Positions 17,801 through 26,617 are shown, numbered from the stretch's first letter. The stretch is DNA of 64,000 nt from Palsa-506 sp963755815 (GCA_963755815.1 CAVWLF010000014.1:124001-188000); one strand, 5' to 3'. The notes: a model not told the origin generated them from the letters alone. Translations and numbers: made by a program.

Positions 17801-18763
17801 TTGTCTGCCGTGACCACTGACCCAGCATCCGAGGCCGCCCGCTGCGAAAGCGCGGTGGCCGGAGAATCAGGCTGCCCGTCGTCCGGGCCGCTCCGGCTGA
17901 TGGCGGTGCACGCGCATCCGGATGACGAGTCGAGCAAGGGCGCGGCGACCATGGCGCGGTACGCGCGCGAGGGCGTCGAAGTCCTGGTCTGCACGCTGAC
18001 CGGCGGTGAGCGGGGCGACATCCTGAACAAGGCGATGGAGCGGCCGGACATCCGGTCGGACCTGGCCGGCGTGCGGCGGGCCGAGATGGACCGGGCCAGG
18101 GAGATCCTCGGCGTGCAGCAGCGCTTCCTCGGGTTCGTCGACTCCGGCCTGCCGGAGGGGGATCCGCTGCCGCCGCTGCCGGACGGCTGCTTCGCCCTCC
18201 AGCCGCTCGAGGTCGCGGCGGCACCGCTGGTGCGGGCCGTGCGCGAGTTCCGCCCGCACGTGATACTCACCTACGACGAGTCCGGCGGGTACCCGCACCC
18301 GGATCACGTGAAGACCCACCAGGTGTCGGTGGAGGCATTCGAGGCCGCCGCCGATCCCGACCGTTACCCCGGCTGCGGCGAGCCGTGGCAGCCGCTCAAG
18401 CTGTACTACTTCGTCACCTTCCACCGGGCCCGGTTCACCGCGCTGCACGAGGAGATGCTGCGGCGCGGCCTGGAGTCGCCGTATGCCGAGCGGATGGCCA
18501 GGCTGGACGAGAGCGACGGCAGCAGGCGGGAGTGGGAGATCACCACCCGGGTGCCGTGCGGTGACTACTTCGAGATCCGTGACCGGGCGCTGATCGCCCA
18601 CGCCACCCAGATCGACCCGACCAGCTCCTGGTTCTCCTGCCCGCTGGACGCCCAGCAGACAGCGTGGCCAACCGAGGATTATCATCTGGCTAGGTCACTG
18701 GTGGATACTGAGAAGCCGGAAGACGACCTGTTCGCCGGAGTCAGGGAGAGAGCGAGCCTGTGA
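17801..18763 (+). CDS. mca: Mycothiol S-conjugate amidase
   Basis: The protein has 320 residues from TTG 17801, with GAGGGG five bases upstream; GTG 17810 is an alternative. It is a LmbE-like zinc amidase with the zinc motif AHPDDES near residue 37 and the second His motif GYPHPDHVKTH. The specificity segments VCTLTGGERGDILNKAM and ILTYDESGG are typical of Mca/MshB. The C-terminal half (TSSWFSCPLDAQQTAWPTED) favours Mca over MshB. The enzyme cleaves mycothiol conjugates to mercapturic acids for export, which supports an actinobacterial origin. A small membrane-protein gene overlaps its stop. Confidence 0.93.
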   Translation: MSAVTTDPASEAARCESAVAGESGCPSSGPLRLMAVHAHPDDESSKGAATMARYAREGVEVLVCTLTGGERGDILNKAMERPDIRSDLAGVRRAEMDRAREILGVQQRFLGFVDSGLPEGDPLPPLPDGCFALQPLEVAAAPLVRAVREFRPHVILTYDESGGYPHPDHVKTHQVSVEAFEAAADPDRYPGCGEPWQPLKLYYFVTFHRARFTALHEEMLRRGLESPYAERMARLDESDGSRREWEITTRVPCGDYFEIRDRALIAHATQIDPTSSWFSCPLDAQQTAWPTEDYHLARSLVDTEKPEDDLFAGVRERASL

Positions 18764-19047
18764 TGGTCCTGGCCGCATCGGCGGCGAGTGACGCCGCACC
18801 CGGGGTTCTCGGGTTCCTGGTTGTCGCCGGAATGGCCATCATCTTGTACTTCGTCTTCCGCTCGATGGCCAAGCACCTCAGGAAGGTCACTGCTCCGCGC
18901 CCCGGCACCGTGGCCGCCAGCGGGGTGAAGACCGGCGGCGTGGCGACCGGCAGTGGCGTCAGTGATGCCCTGGCGAACGCCAACGGGGCAGCGGACAGCA
19001 TCACCCGCCCGGCCGCGGATCGCCGCGGCGCGGAGGACGAGTTCTGA
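18760..19047 (+). CDS. Small single-helix membrane protein downstream of mca
   Basis: The protein has 95 residues from GTG 18760, with ATG 18763 also possible; either start overlaps the mca stop. One hydrophobic segment (VLGFLVVAGMAIILYFVF) is followed by a basic stretch and a long Gly/Ala/Ser-rich tail. Small membrane proteins of this sort commonly follow mca in actinomycetes. The function is unknown. Translational coupling to mca is likely. Confidence 0.75.
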   Translation: MMVLAASAASDAAPGVLGFLVVAGMAIILYFVFRSMAKHLRKVTAPRPGTVAASGVKTGGVATGSGVSDALANANGAADSITRPAADRRGAEDEF

Positions 19048-19062
19048 TTAGCCCGGCTACTG

Positions 19063-19548
19063 CTAGCCCGGCAGGACCAGCCCGTAGACCAGCAGGGTCA
19101 CGCCCGGTTCTGGTGACCAGTCCCGCTCCGGGAGGCGGCTGAAGCCGGCTTGCTCATACAGGCGGTGGGCCGCGTGCATGGTCGTCATCGTGCAGAGCAC
19201 CAGGTGCCGTACGCCGCTGCTGGCCGCCCGGTCGATCACCGCGTGCACGAGAGCGCGGCCGGTTCCCTTGCGCCGCCCGGCGGGGGCCACGGCCAGCGCC
19301 CTGATCTCGGCCTCATCCGGCCCGCTGACCACCTCACCGGCAGCTGGCCAGGGCTGCAGCATGATGGTGCCGAGGATCTGCCCGTCCTCCTCGGCCACCA
19401 GGATGTCGCCATCGCCGACGGTTCCGAGCCGCCGGAGGGTCGATGCGTAGCGCGAGGCCGCGGACAGGAATCCGTCGGCCTGGTAGGCCGCTACCCGGAT
19501 ATCGCCGATGTCGGTGAATTCAGCGGGCAGTGCGGTACGAATGATCAC
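19063..19548 (-). CDS. GNAT N-acetyltransferase
   Basis: The protein has 161 residues if translation starts at GTG 19548 (VIIRTALPAEFTDIGDIR). The frame extends to 19662, but that extension is Gly/Pro/Arg-rich and unlike GNATs. The acetyl-CoA motif is IRALAVAPAGRRKGTGRALV, followed by HRLYEQAGFSRLPERDW, which is usual for this class. No strong ribosome binding site decides the start. Substrate unknown. Confidence 0.8.
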   Translation of the reverse strand: MIIRTALPAEFTDIGDIRVAAYQADGFLSAASRYASTLRRLGTVGDGDILVAEEDGQILGTIMLQPWPAAGEVVSGPDEAEIRALAVAPAGRRKGTGRALVHAVIDRAASSGVRHLVLCTMTTMHAAHRLYEQAGFSRLPERDWSPEPGVTLLVYGLVLPG

Positions 19549-19719
19549 GTCCGAGCCAAACAGGCCACGGCGGCAGAAGATTCCTGCCGGGCGCGGGTCG
19601 CCCGGGCCTGGCCCGCCCCGGCCACCAGGGCCCGCCGCGCGGCCGGCCGGGCCGCCGCTCATAGAGTGAGGTCCGCTGGTTCGCGGCCACGCTGTTGTCA
19701 GCCCCGAGGGGAGAAGTCA

Positions 19720-20055
19720 GTGAGCATGTGGGATGCCGTTCCCGGAGTTCCGGCCGGCGGCGTGCCGGACGACGCGTTCCTGCTGGACGTGCGCGAGCCC
19801 GACGAGTGGGAGGCCGGCCATGTGCCCGGCGCCCTGCACATCCCGCTCGGCGAGCTCAGCGCGCGGAGCGCTGAGATCCCGCAGGAAACGGCGGTCTACG
19901 TGATCTGCCGGTCCGGGGCGCGGTCGGCGCGCGCCGCGGCCGCCCTCACCGGCGCGGGCTGGCAGGCGCTCAATGTCACCGACGGAATGCACGGCTGGGA
20001 AGCCGCCGGCCGTCAGATGATCACGGATTCCGGCGCTCAGCCGTTCGTCGCGTAA
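19720..20055 (+). CDS. Single-domain rhodanese-like sulfurtransferase
   Basis: The protein has 111 residues from GTG 19720, with GAGGGGAG six bases upstream. The frame is open further upstream but the extension is not conserved-looking. The rhodanese landmarks are LLDVREPDEWEAGHVPGALH, the active-site loop VICRSGARSARAA with the catalytic Cys, and the terminal DGMHGWEAAG. It moves persulfide sulfur. The partner is not evident. Confidence 0.9.
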   Translation: MSMWDAVPGVPAGGVPDDAFLLDVREPDEWEAGHVPGALHIPLGELSARSAEIPQETAVYVICRSGARSARAAAALTGAGWQALNVTDGMHGWEAAGRQMITDSGAQPFVA

Positions 20056-20145
20056 CGTCAGTGCCCCGGCAATTTGCGGTGCGTCGGCCCGCATTGCGTT
20101 GCTAGCGTCAAGAGGAAGCCGGCCGGGGCCACGGGAGCGTAGATC

Positions 20146-22197
20146 ATGCTGGTAGTCCACGGGATCTGGGCGTATGGGGCGCTCGGCCTGTGGGCAGAGG
20201 ATCCCGACGGCCCGGCCACGGCCCCGCCCCGGCCGGGCCGTGCGTCCCGGGCGCCGCGGCCGCACCCGTTCGCCGCGGCCGCGGATGTCATCGCCGACGT
20301 CGTGGCTGAGCTGGCTGAGCCGGCCGCCGAACTGACCCTGAAGGGCGTCGAGGACGAGCTGACCCTCTGGCTGCCCGGCACCGCCGATGGCCCGCAGGCC
20401 TCGCCGGAGCTGATCCGGGCGCCGGGCCGCGAGCCCGCGAGGGCGGCCGGCCGCGGCGGGCTGGCCGCCTGGCGCGTGCCCGGGCTCAGCTTCGAGCCGC
20501 CCGCCGCGCTTGAGCTGCTCAGCGTGCTCGGCGAGGCCGGGGCGGGCGGCGCACGGGCGACCCAGGGCGGATCCGTGCGTTACCTGGCGGCGCTCGCGCA
20601 GCTGGCCGGGGACCTGGCCGTGCGCGGGCGCGTCCTTCCCGCGCTGGTCGCAGCCGACGAGGCGGCCGGACGCGGCGATGCGAGCGGCGGCTACGCCGCC
20701 CGCTGGCGGCCCGTGCTGTCCGGCGCCGACGCGCAGCGGGCGCGCGAACTCGCGGCCGCGATGCCGCCGCTGTGCCGCGCCACGACGGCCGGGGGACAGG
20801 CGTCGGCGCTGGTGCTGACCGATGCTCTCGACGCGCTGACCGACGCGGCGGCGCGGGCCAGCCTGAGCAGCCCGCCCGGCTTGGCCATGCTGCCCGCGAG
20901 GCGCGGTCGCCGCCCGGCCCGGATGCCCGTGGCGGAGCGCTGGGCGGCCGCGCTGATCAGCGTGAACCCGCAGGTGGCCGTGGTGACGCCGGAGGACGAG
21001 AGCGAGGCGGCGACCCTGGCCGCCGACCTGGCCGCGTGGCGGAACGCGGCGCAGGCCCCGGCCGGTCCGGTCCGCACCAGCTTCCGGCTCGTCGAGCCCG
21101 CAGCGGCTGATGACGGGGCTGACGACGACGCAGTCGGCCACGATGGGGCCGGCCATTCAGCCGCGGCCACCAAGTCTGACGTCACCGGCACTGACCCAGG
21201 CCAGAGCGCCGCCATCGCCGCGGCCACCGAGCCTGGCCAGAGCACCCCTGCCGCCGCCGCCGAGCCTGGCCGGAGCGCCCCCGCCGCCACCGAGCCCGAC
21301 GATTCCACCGCGGAGCCCGACGATGCCGCCGCAGACCCGCCATGGACCGTCGAGTTCGCGCTGCAGTCGACCGAGGATCCGAGCCTGCTGCTGCCCGCGG
21401 CCGACGTCTGGTCCGGCGCGAGCGCGGGCGGCTGGGCCATGGCCGGGATCAGGCACCCGGAGGAAGAGCTGCTGGCCGGGCTCGGCCGCGCCTCGCGGCT
21501 GTTCCCCGAGCTCGACCTCGAGCTGCGCAGCGCGGCGCCGGCCGCGATCGCGCTGGACACCGCGGGCGCGTTCCGGTTCCTGCGGGAAACCGGGCCGCTG
21601 CTGTCGGGCGCCGGCTTCGGCGTGCTGCTGCCGGACTGGGCCCGCAAGGCGCGGCTTGGCCTCAAGGTCACTACCCGGTCGAAGCAGGCCGCGGGCAGCG
21701 GCGCGAAGCAGCCCGCGTTCGGGATGGCGGACCTGGTCGACTTCCGCTACGAGCTGGCCCTCGGCGACCGGACCCTGGACGCGGAGGACCTCGCCGAGCT
21801 GGCCAGGCTCAAGGTCCCGCTGGTGCGGCTGCGCGGCCAGTGGGTGGAGCTGGACGACCGGCACGTGCAGGCGGCGCTGAAGTTCCTGCAACACCGCCGG
21901 ACGGGCAGCATGCCCGCGGCGGATGCGCTGCTGGCCGGGCTGCGCGGGGTAGACGACGACCTGGAGGTCGTCAGCGTGGACGCCGACGGCTGGCTGGGCG
22001 ACCTGCTGTCCGGTCAGGCCGACCAGCGGCTGGCCCCGGCCGGCACCCCGGCCTCCTTCCGCGGCGAACTGCGCCCCTACCAGGAACGCGGCCTGGCCTG
22101 GCTGTCCTTCCTGGGCAACCTCGGACTCGGCGGAATCCTCGCCGACGACATGGGACTGGGTAAAACCGTGACAAATGCTATCTTTGCTCGCAAATGA
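20146..22197 (+). CDS. N-terminal part of the SNF2 helicase up to Walker A
   Basis: The frame of 683 residues starts at ATG 20146 with GGAG upstream. Residues ~400-600 resemble the SNF2 helicase-associated region. The last extein residues, GGILADDMGLGK, are motif I. About 80 residues (~320-400) are a low-complexity Ala/Asp/Pro/Glu stretch with TEPGQS/AEPGRS-like repeats. The frame ends 10 codons into the intein at TGA 22195. Alone it lacks motifs Ia-VI and could not be an ATPase. Confidence 0.8.
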   Translation: MLVVHGIWAYGALGLWAEDPDGPATAPPRPGRASRAPRPHPFAAAADVIADVVAELAEPAAELTLKGVEDELTLWLPGTADGPQASPELIRAPGREPARAAGRGGLAAWRVPGLSFEPPAALELLSVLGEAGAGGARATQGGSVRYLAALAQLAGDLAVRGRVLPALVAADEAAGRGDASGGYAARWRPVLSGADAQRARELAAAMPPLCRATTAGGQASALVLTDALDALTDAAARASLSSPPGLAMLPARRGRRPARMPVAERWAAALISVNPQVAVVTPEDESEAATLAADLAAWRNAAQAPAGPVRTSFRLVEPAAADDGADDDAVGHDGAGHSAAATKSDVTGTDPGQSAAIAAATEPGQSTPAAAAEPGRSAPAATEPDDSTAEPDDAAADPPWTVEFALQSTEDPSLLLPAADVWSGASAGGWAMAGIRHPEEELLAGLGRASRLFPELDLELRSAAPAAIALDTAGAFRFLRETGPLLSGAGFGVLLPDWARKARLGLKVTTRSKQAAGSGAKQPAFGMADLVDFRYELALGDRTLDAEDLAELARLKVPLVRLRGQWVELDDRHVQAALKFLQHRRTGSMPAADALLAGLRGVDDDLEVVSVDADGWLGDLLSGQADQRLAPAGTPASFRGELRPYQERGLAWLSFLGNLGLGGILADDMGLGKTVTNAIFARK

Positions 22198-23547
22198 ACT
22201 CTATAGCCGAGAACGTGTGGGACCGTTTGGCCAGCCCGCCAGCAGTGACGGCGAGGGGGAGTGGGCGGTCCCGTCAGAGCCACTCAGAATCAACTCCCTG
22301 ACCAATCGGGTAACGGTGAGACGGTGGCGACGTGGAGCGTTACGCGCCTGTACGCCAGGCATCAGCGAGAAGGTCCGCCGTTCCGCCTCGACGACGGGAG
22401 CGAGATCGCCCTTACCCGTCAGCACAAGTTGCTTGGACTGCATGGCTGGACCAATGAGTTCGCAACCGGAGACCGGATCTGCGTCCCGCCCGCCTGGAAT
22501 GGTCGGGCAACCCGTTGATCCTGACCTCACGATCCTGCTCGCATGGCAGATCGCAGAGGGCCACGAGGACAAATATGCGGTGGCTATCAGCCAGAAGAAC
22601 GTCGCGGTGCTCGAATCGCTGCTCCAGTGCATGCGTCGGCTGGGCGATACATTCCAGTTGCAGATCAACCGGCCTGCTATCAGAGCGTCGGCCAACTGGG
22701 TCGCCAGCCTGCGAATTACGAGTGCGGATTATCGTGGATTCGTGGCTGACCTCGGATACGATGGGGTAATAGATCCGCCACCAAACGCATCCCGGACTTC
22801 ATTGTCGCCGCAGATGACGACACTGTCCGCAGATTCCTGCGGGAGTACTTCAGCGCCGAGGGATCGGTTCTCAAGGGGATGCGCAGCGTCGAGATCAGCT
22901 CCGCCTCTGAGTGGCTGATGCGGCAGCTTGCCTGCATGCTGCGCAGGTTCGGGATCTGGCTGCGTATCACCGAGAAGCAGAAGTGCGCGACCAACGGCTC
23001 GGGAATCTACCGTCCGTACTGGATCGGGCTGATCGGCGGTACGTCGCTGCGGCGCTTCCACGCGGAGGTCGGCTTCTCGGACCAGGTCAAGCAGGCTAAG
23101 CTGGCCGATATATGCGCTGCAAGACCCAACACCAACGTGGAGGGAATTCCCGGCTCGGACGTGCTGACGCTCGCCCGTCACCTAACCCGCCTGCCGATGC
23201 GGCACCTCGGCGCCAAACCTATTTACTTCAATGGCTCTCAGGAGCTATCGAAGGCAACGGCGAAATCGGTCATTGAGGCCATCGACCGGATCCTCTCCGG
23301 CCAGGCGGTGAGCGAATACGCAGCTAGGCCAGCCACCAAATGGACGGCGACAACCTTGGAAGCCTACGACCGCCTTAACCGAGACGATCTAGCTGCGATA
23401 CGGGACATTCTCGCCGAACGAGTGAACCGGGAGGTGTTCTACCCGCGCATCGTCTCGATCGAGGACACGGACTACGACGGCTGGGTCTACGACTTCGAGG
23501 TCGCCGAGCACCACAACTTTGTCGCGGGCGGCGTGCTCTGCCACAAC
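22165..23547 (+). mobile_element. Degenerate Hint/LAGLIDADG intein in the SNF2 Walker A motif
   Basis: The element lies between GLGK and TVQLLG of the helicase P-loop. Recognisable blocks are an N-terminal VTNAIFA segment; block B TRQHKLLGLHGW with GDRICVP (22420-22490); a first LAGLIDADG-like helix ILLAWQIAEGHE (22530-22565); WGNRSATKRIPDF (22762-22800); a second helix LREYFSAEGSV; block F VYDFEVAEHHNFVAGG; and terminal VLCHN before extein Thr. Four indels (+1, -1, +1, -1) net to zero over 461 codons. The position expected for Cys1 reads ACC (Thr), equal to the intein-less extein residue. The DNA is visibly less GC-rich than its flanks, consistent with transfer. Splicing is not expected. Confidence 0.8.
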
Positions 23548-23625
23548 ACTGTCCAGCTGCTCGGGCTCATGGCCAACGAAGGTGAGTCACCATCAGCGGC
23601 CAGCGAGGGCCAACCTGTCTGCTGA
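22879..23625 (+). CDS. Open frame for the intein endonuclease C-half and splicing C-terminus
   Basis: The longest intact piece of the intein is a 248-codon frame. It carries the region after the second LAGLIDADG helix, with WIGLIGGTSLRRF and block F/G, then reads into the C-extein (TVQLLGLMANE) before stopping at 23625. An automatic annotation would call it a LAGLIDADG endonuclease. It lacks the first helix and block A/B, so an independent function is unlikely. Confidence 0.6.
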   Translation: MRSVEISSASEWLMRQLACMLRRFGIWLRITEKQKCATNGSGIYRPYWIGLIGGTSLRRFHAEVGFSDQVKQAKLADICAARPNTNVEGIPGSDVLTLARHLTRLPMRHLGAKPIYFNGSQELSKATAKSVIEAIDRILSGQAVSEYAARPATKWTATTLEAYDRLNRDDLAAIRDILAERVNREVFYPRIVSIEDTDYDGWVYDFEVAEHHNFVAGGVLCHNTVQLLGLMANEGESPSAASEGQPVC

Positions 23626-23633
23626 TCTGCCCG

Positions 23634-24887
23634 ATGTCGCTGGTCGGGAACTGGGAGCGGGAGGCCGAGCGGTTCACGCCGGATCTCCGCGTGCACGTCC
23701 ACCACGGGGCCGGCCGCCTGACCGGACCGGAACTCGCCGAGACGCTGAACGCCGCCGACCTGGTCATCACCACCTACGGCATGGTCGCCCGGGACCGGGA
23801 GGCGCTGAGCGCGATCGGCTGGCGCCGGGTCGTCTGCGACGAGGCGCAGAACATCAAGAACTCCGCCACCCGCCAGGCCCAGGCGGTCCGCAGCCTGCCC
23901 GCCGGATCGAGGATCGCGCTGACCGGCACCCCGGTCGAGAACCGCCTCACCGAACTGTGGTCGATCATGGAGTTCACCAGCCCCGGCCTGCTCGGCCCGG
24001 CGGAGAAGTTCCGCACCGCCTACGCGATCCCGATCGAGCGCAGCGGCGACGCCGAGGCGACCGCCCGGCTGAAGCGGATCACCGGCCCGTTCATCCTGCG
24101 CCGGCTGAAGACCGACAAGACGATCATCTCCGACCTGCCGGACAAGCTGGAGATGAAGATCTGGTGCAACCTCACCCCGGAGCAGGCGTCGCTGTACCAG
24201 GCGACCGTGACGGACATGCTGGCCAAAATCGAGGCGGCGGACGGCATCGAGCGGCGCGGGCTCGTTCTGGCCACGATGGCCAGGCTGAAGCAGGCCTGCA
24301 ACCATCCGGCGCACCTGCTGGGCGACGGTTCCCGGCTGGACGGGCGCTCCGGCAAGCTGGCCCGGCTGGAGGAGATCTGCGACGAGGTCGTAGCCGGCGG
24401 CGAGAAGGCGCTCTGCTTCACCCAGTACGCCGAGTTCGGCCGGATGCTCCAGCCGTACCTGGCCGCCCGGCTGGGCTGCCCGGTCCTTTACCTGCACGGC
24501 GGTACGCCGAAGAAGCAGCGCGACGCGATGGTTTCCCGCTTCCAGGCCATAACGGACCCAGCGGTGTTCATCCTGTCCCTCAAGGCCGGCGGCACCGGCC
24601 TGAATCTGACCGCCGCCAATCACGTCATCCACATTGACCGCTGGTGGAACCCGGCGGTGGAGGACCAGGCCACCGACCGGGCGTTCCGGATCGGCCAGCG
24701 CAAGGACGTCCAGGTGCGCAAGTTCGTCTGCGTCGGCACGGTGGAGGAGCGGATCGACGCCATGATCGAGGAGAAGAAGGCCCTCGCCGAGCGGATCGTC
24801 GGGACCGGCGAGAGCTGGCTGACCGAGCTGTCCGTGGCCGAACTGCGCCAGGTGATCGCGCTGTCGCCGGAGGCGGTGTCGCAATGA
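23634..24887 (+). CDS. C-terminal part of the SNF2 helicase
   Basis: The frame is 417 residues from an internal ATG and holds helicase motifs Ia-VI: VVCDEAQNIKN (motif II), LTGTPVENRLTELWS (III), the helicase-C LHGGTPKKQRDAM, LKAGGTGLNLTAANHVIH (V) and DQATDRAFRIGQ (VI). The region upstream in the same frame (RGPTCLLICP, 23604-23633) belongs to the protein too, which shows that the ATG is not the true start. Without the P-loop encoded before the intein it should lack ATPase activity. The SWIM gene overlaps its stop as ATGA. Confidence 0.85.
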   Translation: MSLVGNWEREAERFTPDLRVHVHHGAGRLTGPELAETLNAADLVITTYGMVARDREALSAIGWRRVVCDEAQNIKNSATRQAQAVRSLPAGSRIALTGTPVENRLTELWSIMEFTSPGLLGPAEKFRTAYAIPIERSGDAEATARLKRITGPFILRRLKTDKTIISDLPDKLEMKIWCNLTPEQASLYQATVTDMLAKIEAADGIERRGLVLATMARLKQACNHPAHLLGDGSRLDGRSGKLARLEEICDEVVAGGEKALCFTQYAEFGRMLQPYLAARLGCPVLYLHGGTPKKQRDAMVSRFQAITDPAVFILSLKAGGTGLNLTAANHVIHIDRWWNPAVEDQATDRAFRIGQRKDVQVRKFVCVGTVEERIDAMIEEKKALAERIVGTGESWLTELSVAELRQVIALSPEAVSQ

Positions 24888-25729
24888 GTGACTGGCGGGA
24901 CTGGCCGGAGCGATCCGGGCCGCTCCGGGTCGAGGGCGGCATCAGGGCGCGCAGCAAGCGGGGCGCGATCGGCGAGCAGTGGTGGTCACGGCGGTTCATC
25001 AGCGTGCTCGAGTCGTTCGGCATGACGGGCCGGCTCGCCCGGGGCCGCAACTATGCCCGCTCCGGCCAGGTGCTCGGCTTCGAGATCTCGTCCGGCTACG
25101 TGACCGCCCAGGTGCAGGGGTCGCGGCCCAAGCCATACCGGATCCGGATCCGGGTGCTGCCGCTGACCACCGCGCAATGGCAGCGGGTCGAGCGCGCGCT
25201 GGCCGGCCAGGCGCTGTTCCGGGCCCGGCTGCTGGCCGGCGAGATGCCGCGCGAGATCGAGGAAGTGTTCGCCGACTGCGGCACGCCGCTCTTCCCGCGC
25301 CGCGAGAGCGACATGGAGATGTCGTGCTCCTGCCCGGACTGGGGCGTGCCGTGCAAGCATCTCGCCGCGGTCTGCTACGTGCTGGCGGAGGCGTTCGACG
25401 CCGACCCGTTCGGCCTGCTGGCCTGGCGCGGCCGGGGCCGGGAGGACCTGCTCGCCTCGCTGCGGGGGCTGACCGCGGCCGGGCCGCCCGCCCCCCGGCC
25501 GGTGATCGACGTCGCGGACCGCCCGCTGGCCGAGTGCATGGCGGATTTCTGGTCACCGGGGATGAGCCAGGCCCGGCTGCGGTCCCGGCCCGCGGTCCCG
25601 GCCGCGCCCCCCGGCCTGCTGCTGCGCACCTTCGAGCCGCCGGCCATCGCCGTGCGGGGCACGGACCTGGTCACGCTGCTCGCCCCGGCCTACCAGCGCC
25701 TGGCGGGCCAGGATGAGGCGCCCGGCTGA
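24884..25729 (+). CDS. SWIM zinc-finger protein, partner of the SNF2 helicase
   Basis: The protein has 281 residues from ATG 24884, overlapping the helicase stop by four bases. The SWIM motif CSCPDWGVPCKHLAAV (CxC...CxH) lies near residue 148, preceded by a conserved N-terminal WWSRRFISVLESFGM. SWIM proteins pair with SNF2-type helicases in bacteria and bind DNA or protein. Its frame is intact even though the helicase gene is broken. That suggests recent disruption, sequencing error or an independent role. Confidence 0.9.
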   Translation: MSDWRDWPERSGPLRVEGGIRARSKRGAIGEQWWSRRFISVLESFGMTGRLARGRNYARSGQVLGFEISSGYVTAQVQGSRPKPYRIRIRVLPLTTAQWQRVERALAGQALFRARLLAGEMPREIEEVFADCGTPLFPRRESDMEMSCSCPDWGVPCKHLAAVCYVLAEAFDADPFGLLAWRGRGREDLLASLRGLTAAGPPAPRPVIDVADRPLAECMADFWSPGMSQARLRSRPAVPAAPPGLLLRTFEPPAIAVRGTDLVTLLAPAYQRLAGQDEAPG

Positions 25730-25785
25730 CGACGCCCGGGCGTCGGCAGCCGGCCCGGCCGCCCGGTTGCCGCCGCACCGCCCGC

Positions 25786-26187
25786 TCAGTCGTCGCGCGC
25801 GGACAGGACGCAGAACTCGTTGCCCTCCGGGTCGGCCAGGACCACCCAGCTGACCCGGGCGGCATCCTGCCCGACGTCGACGCGCCGGGCGCCGAGGGCC
25901 TCCAGCCGGCCCACCTCGGTGTCCAGGTCCGCGTCGCCGGGCGGCGCCAGGTCGATATGCAGGCGATTCTTCAGCTGCTTGCCCTCAGGCACCGTCACGA
26001 ACACGAGCCCGGGTCCTCGTTCCAGCGGCGGAATCGAGCGCGTCTCGTCGAGCGCGTGCGGCGGCACCAGGACGACTTCGCCGGGGGCCTCGTAGCCGAT
26101 CCGCCAGTCAATCGCCTCGGCCCACCACCGGCTCTGGGCGACGATGTCATGACAGTCCACTACGACGGAATACCAGCGCACGCTCAT
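25786..26187 (-). CDS. VOC (glyoxalase-like) family protein
   Basis: The protein has 133 residues from ATG 26187 (MSVRWYSVVVDCHD). The frame continues upstream, but the VOC match begins here. LKNRLHIDLAPPGDADL and WVVLADPEGNEFCVLSA are the family hallmarks. It is a paralogue of the protein at 4213-4599, sharing the R..VDVGQ...SWVV...PDGNEF-type ending. Substrate unknown. It is divergent from the metallopeptidase gene. Confidence 0.82.
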   Translation of the reverse strand: MSVRWYSVVVDCHDIVAQSRWWAEAIDWRIGYEAPGEVVLVPPHALDETRSIPPLERGPGLVFVTVPEGKQLKNRLHIDLAPPGDADLDTEVGRLEALGARRVDVGQDAARVSWVVLADPEGNEFCVLSARDD

Positions 26188-26241
26188 AGCCCGAAAGGTA
26201 GCCGATCGCTGGCCGGTCCCGCGGTGCGCGACAATGGGCTG

Positions 26242-26583
26242 GTGATTGACGTGGCGCCGGAGAAGTTCGAGGAGATGGTCGCCACGGCGCTGGACAGCCT
26301 GCCCGAGGACCTCGGCCGGCTGATGCGCAACGTGGCCGTCACCGTCGAGGACGGCCCGGGCCCGCCCGGCCTGCTCGGGCTCTATCAGGGAATCCCGCTG
26401 ACCAGCCGCGGGACGAACTACGCCGGGGCGCTGCCGGACCGGATCACCATCTACCGCCTGGCGATCTGCGCGATCTGCCGTACCGAGGAGGATGTCGCCG
26501 TCGAGGTGCGCCGCACGGTGGTGCACGAGGTCGCCCACCACTTCGGCATCGGCGACGCCCGGCTCCGCGAGCTCGGCTGGTAG
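26242..26583 (+). CDS. Minimal zincin-type metallopeptidase (MMP-like, DUF1025)
   Basis: The protein has 113 residues from GTG 26242; GTG 26224 is possible. The zinc motif is near the C-terminus: HEVAHHFGIGDARLRELG, the extended HExxHxxGxxD form. The N-terminal VAPEKFEEMVATALDSLPED matches the family start. These proteins are usually close to the smallest catalytic metzincin-like fold. Function unknown. It precedes pyrE by 34 bp. Confidence 0.88.
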   Translation: MIDVAPEKFEEMVATALDSLPEDLGRLMRNVAVTVEDGPGPPGLLGLYQGIPLTSRGTNYAGALPDRITIYRLAICAICRTEEDVAVEVRRTVVHEVAHHFGIGDARLRELGW

Positions 26584-26617
26584 CGCCCGGCGGCCAGATG
26601 TTTGACATGATCTGCTG

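Larger units (their letters stand above)
20146..24887 (+). pseudogene. SNF2-family helicase gene interrupted by a degenerate intein
   Basis: This is the whole locus of one Swi2/Snf2 ATPase. Residues 1-~672 of the N-extein, including the helicase-associated domain, run to Walker A (ADDMGLGK) at 22164. The helicase continues at 23548 with TVQLLGLMANE, then after a frame break near 23585 with LLICPMSLVGNWERE. The intervening 1383 bp is intein-like. Five frame changes (near 22190, 22302, 22506, 22760 and 23585) prevent one continuous polypeptide. If repaired, the extein would be about 1,100 residues. The SWIM protein gene that normally accompanies this helicase follows directly. As read, the helicase cannot be made whole. 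Confidence 0.85.

Noticed and set aside
23634..24887. C-terminal SNF2 part as an independent gene starting at ATG 23634
   Set aside because: Conserved residues (LLICP) continue upstream of that ATG in the same frame and the P-loop is missing.
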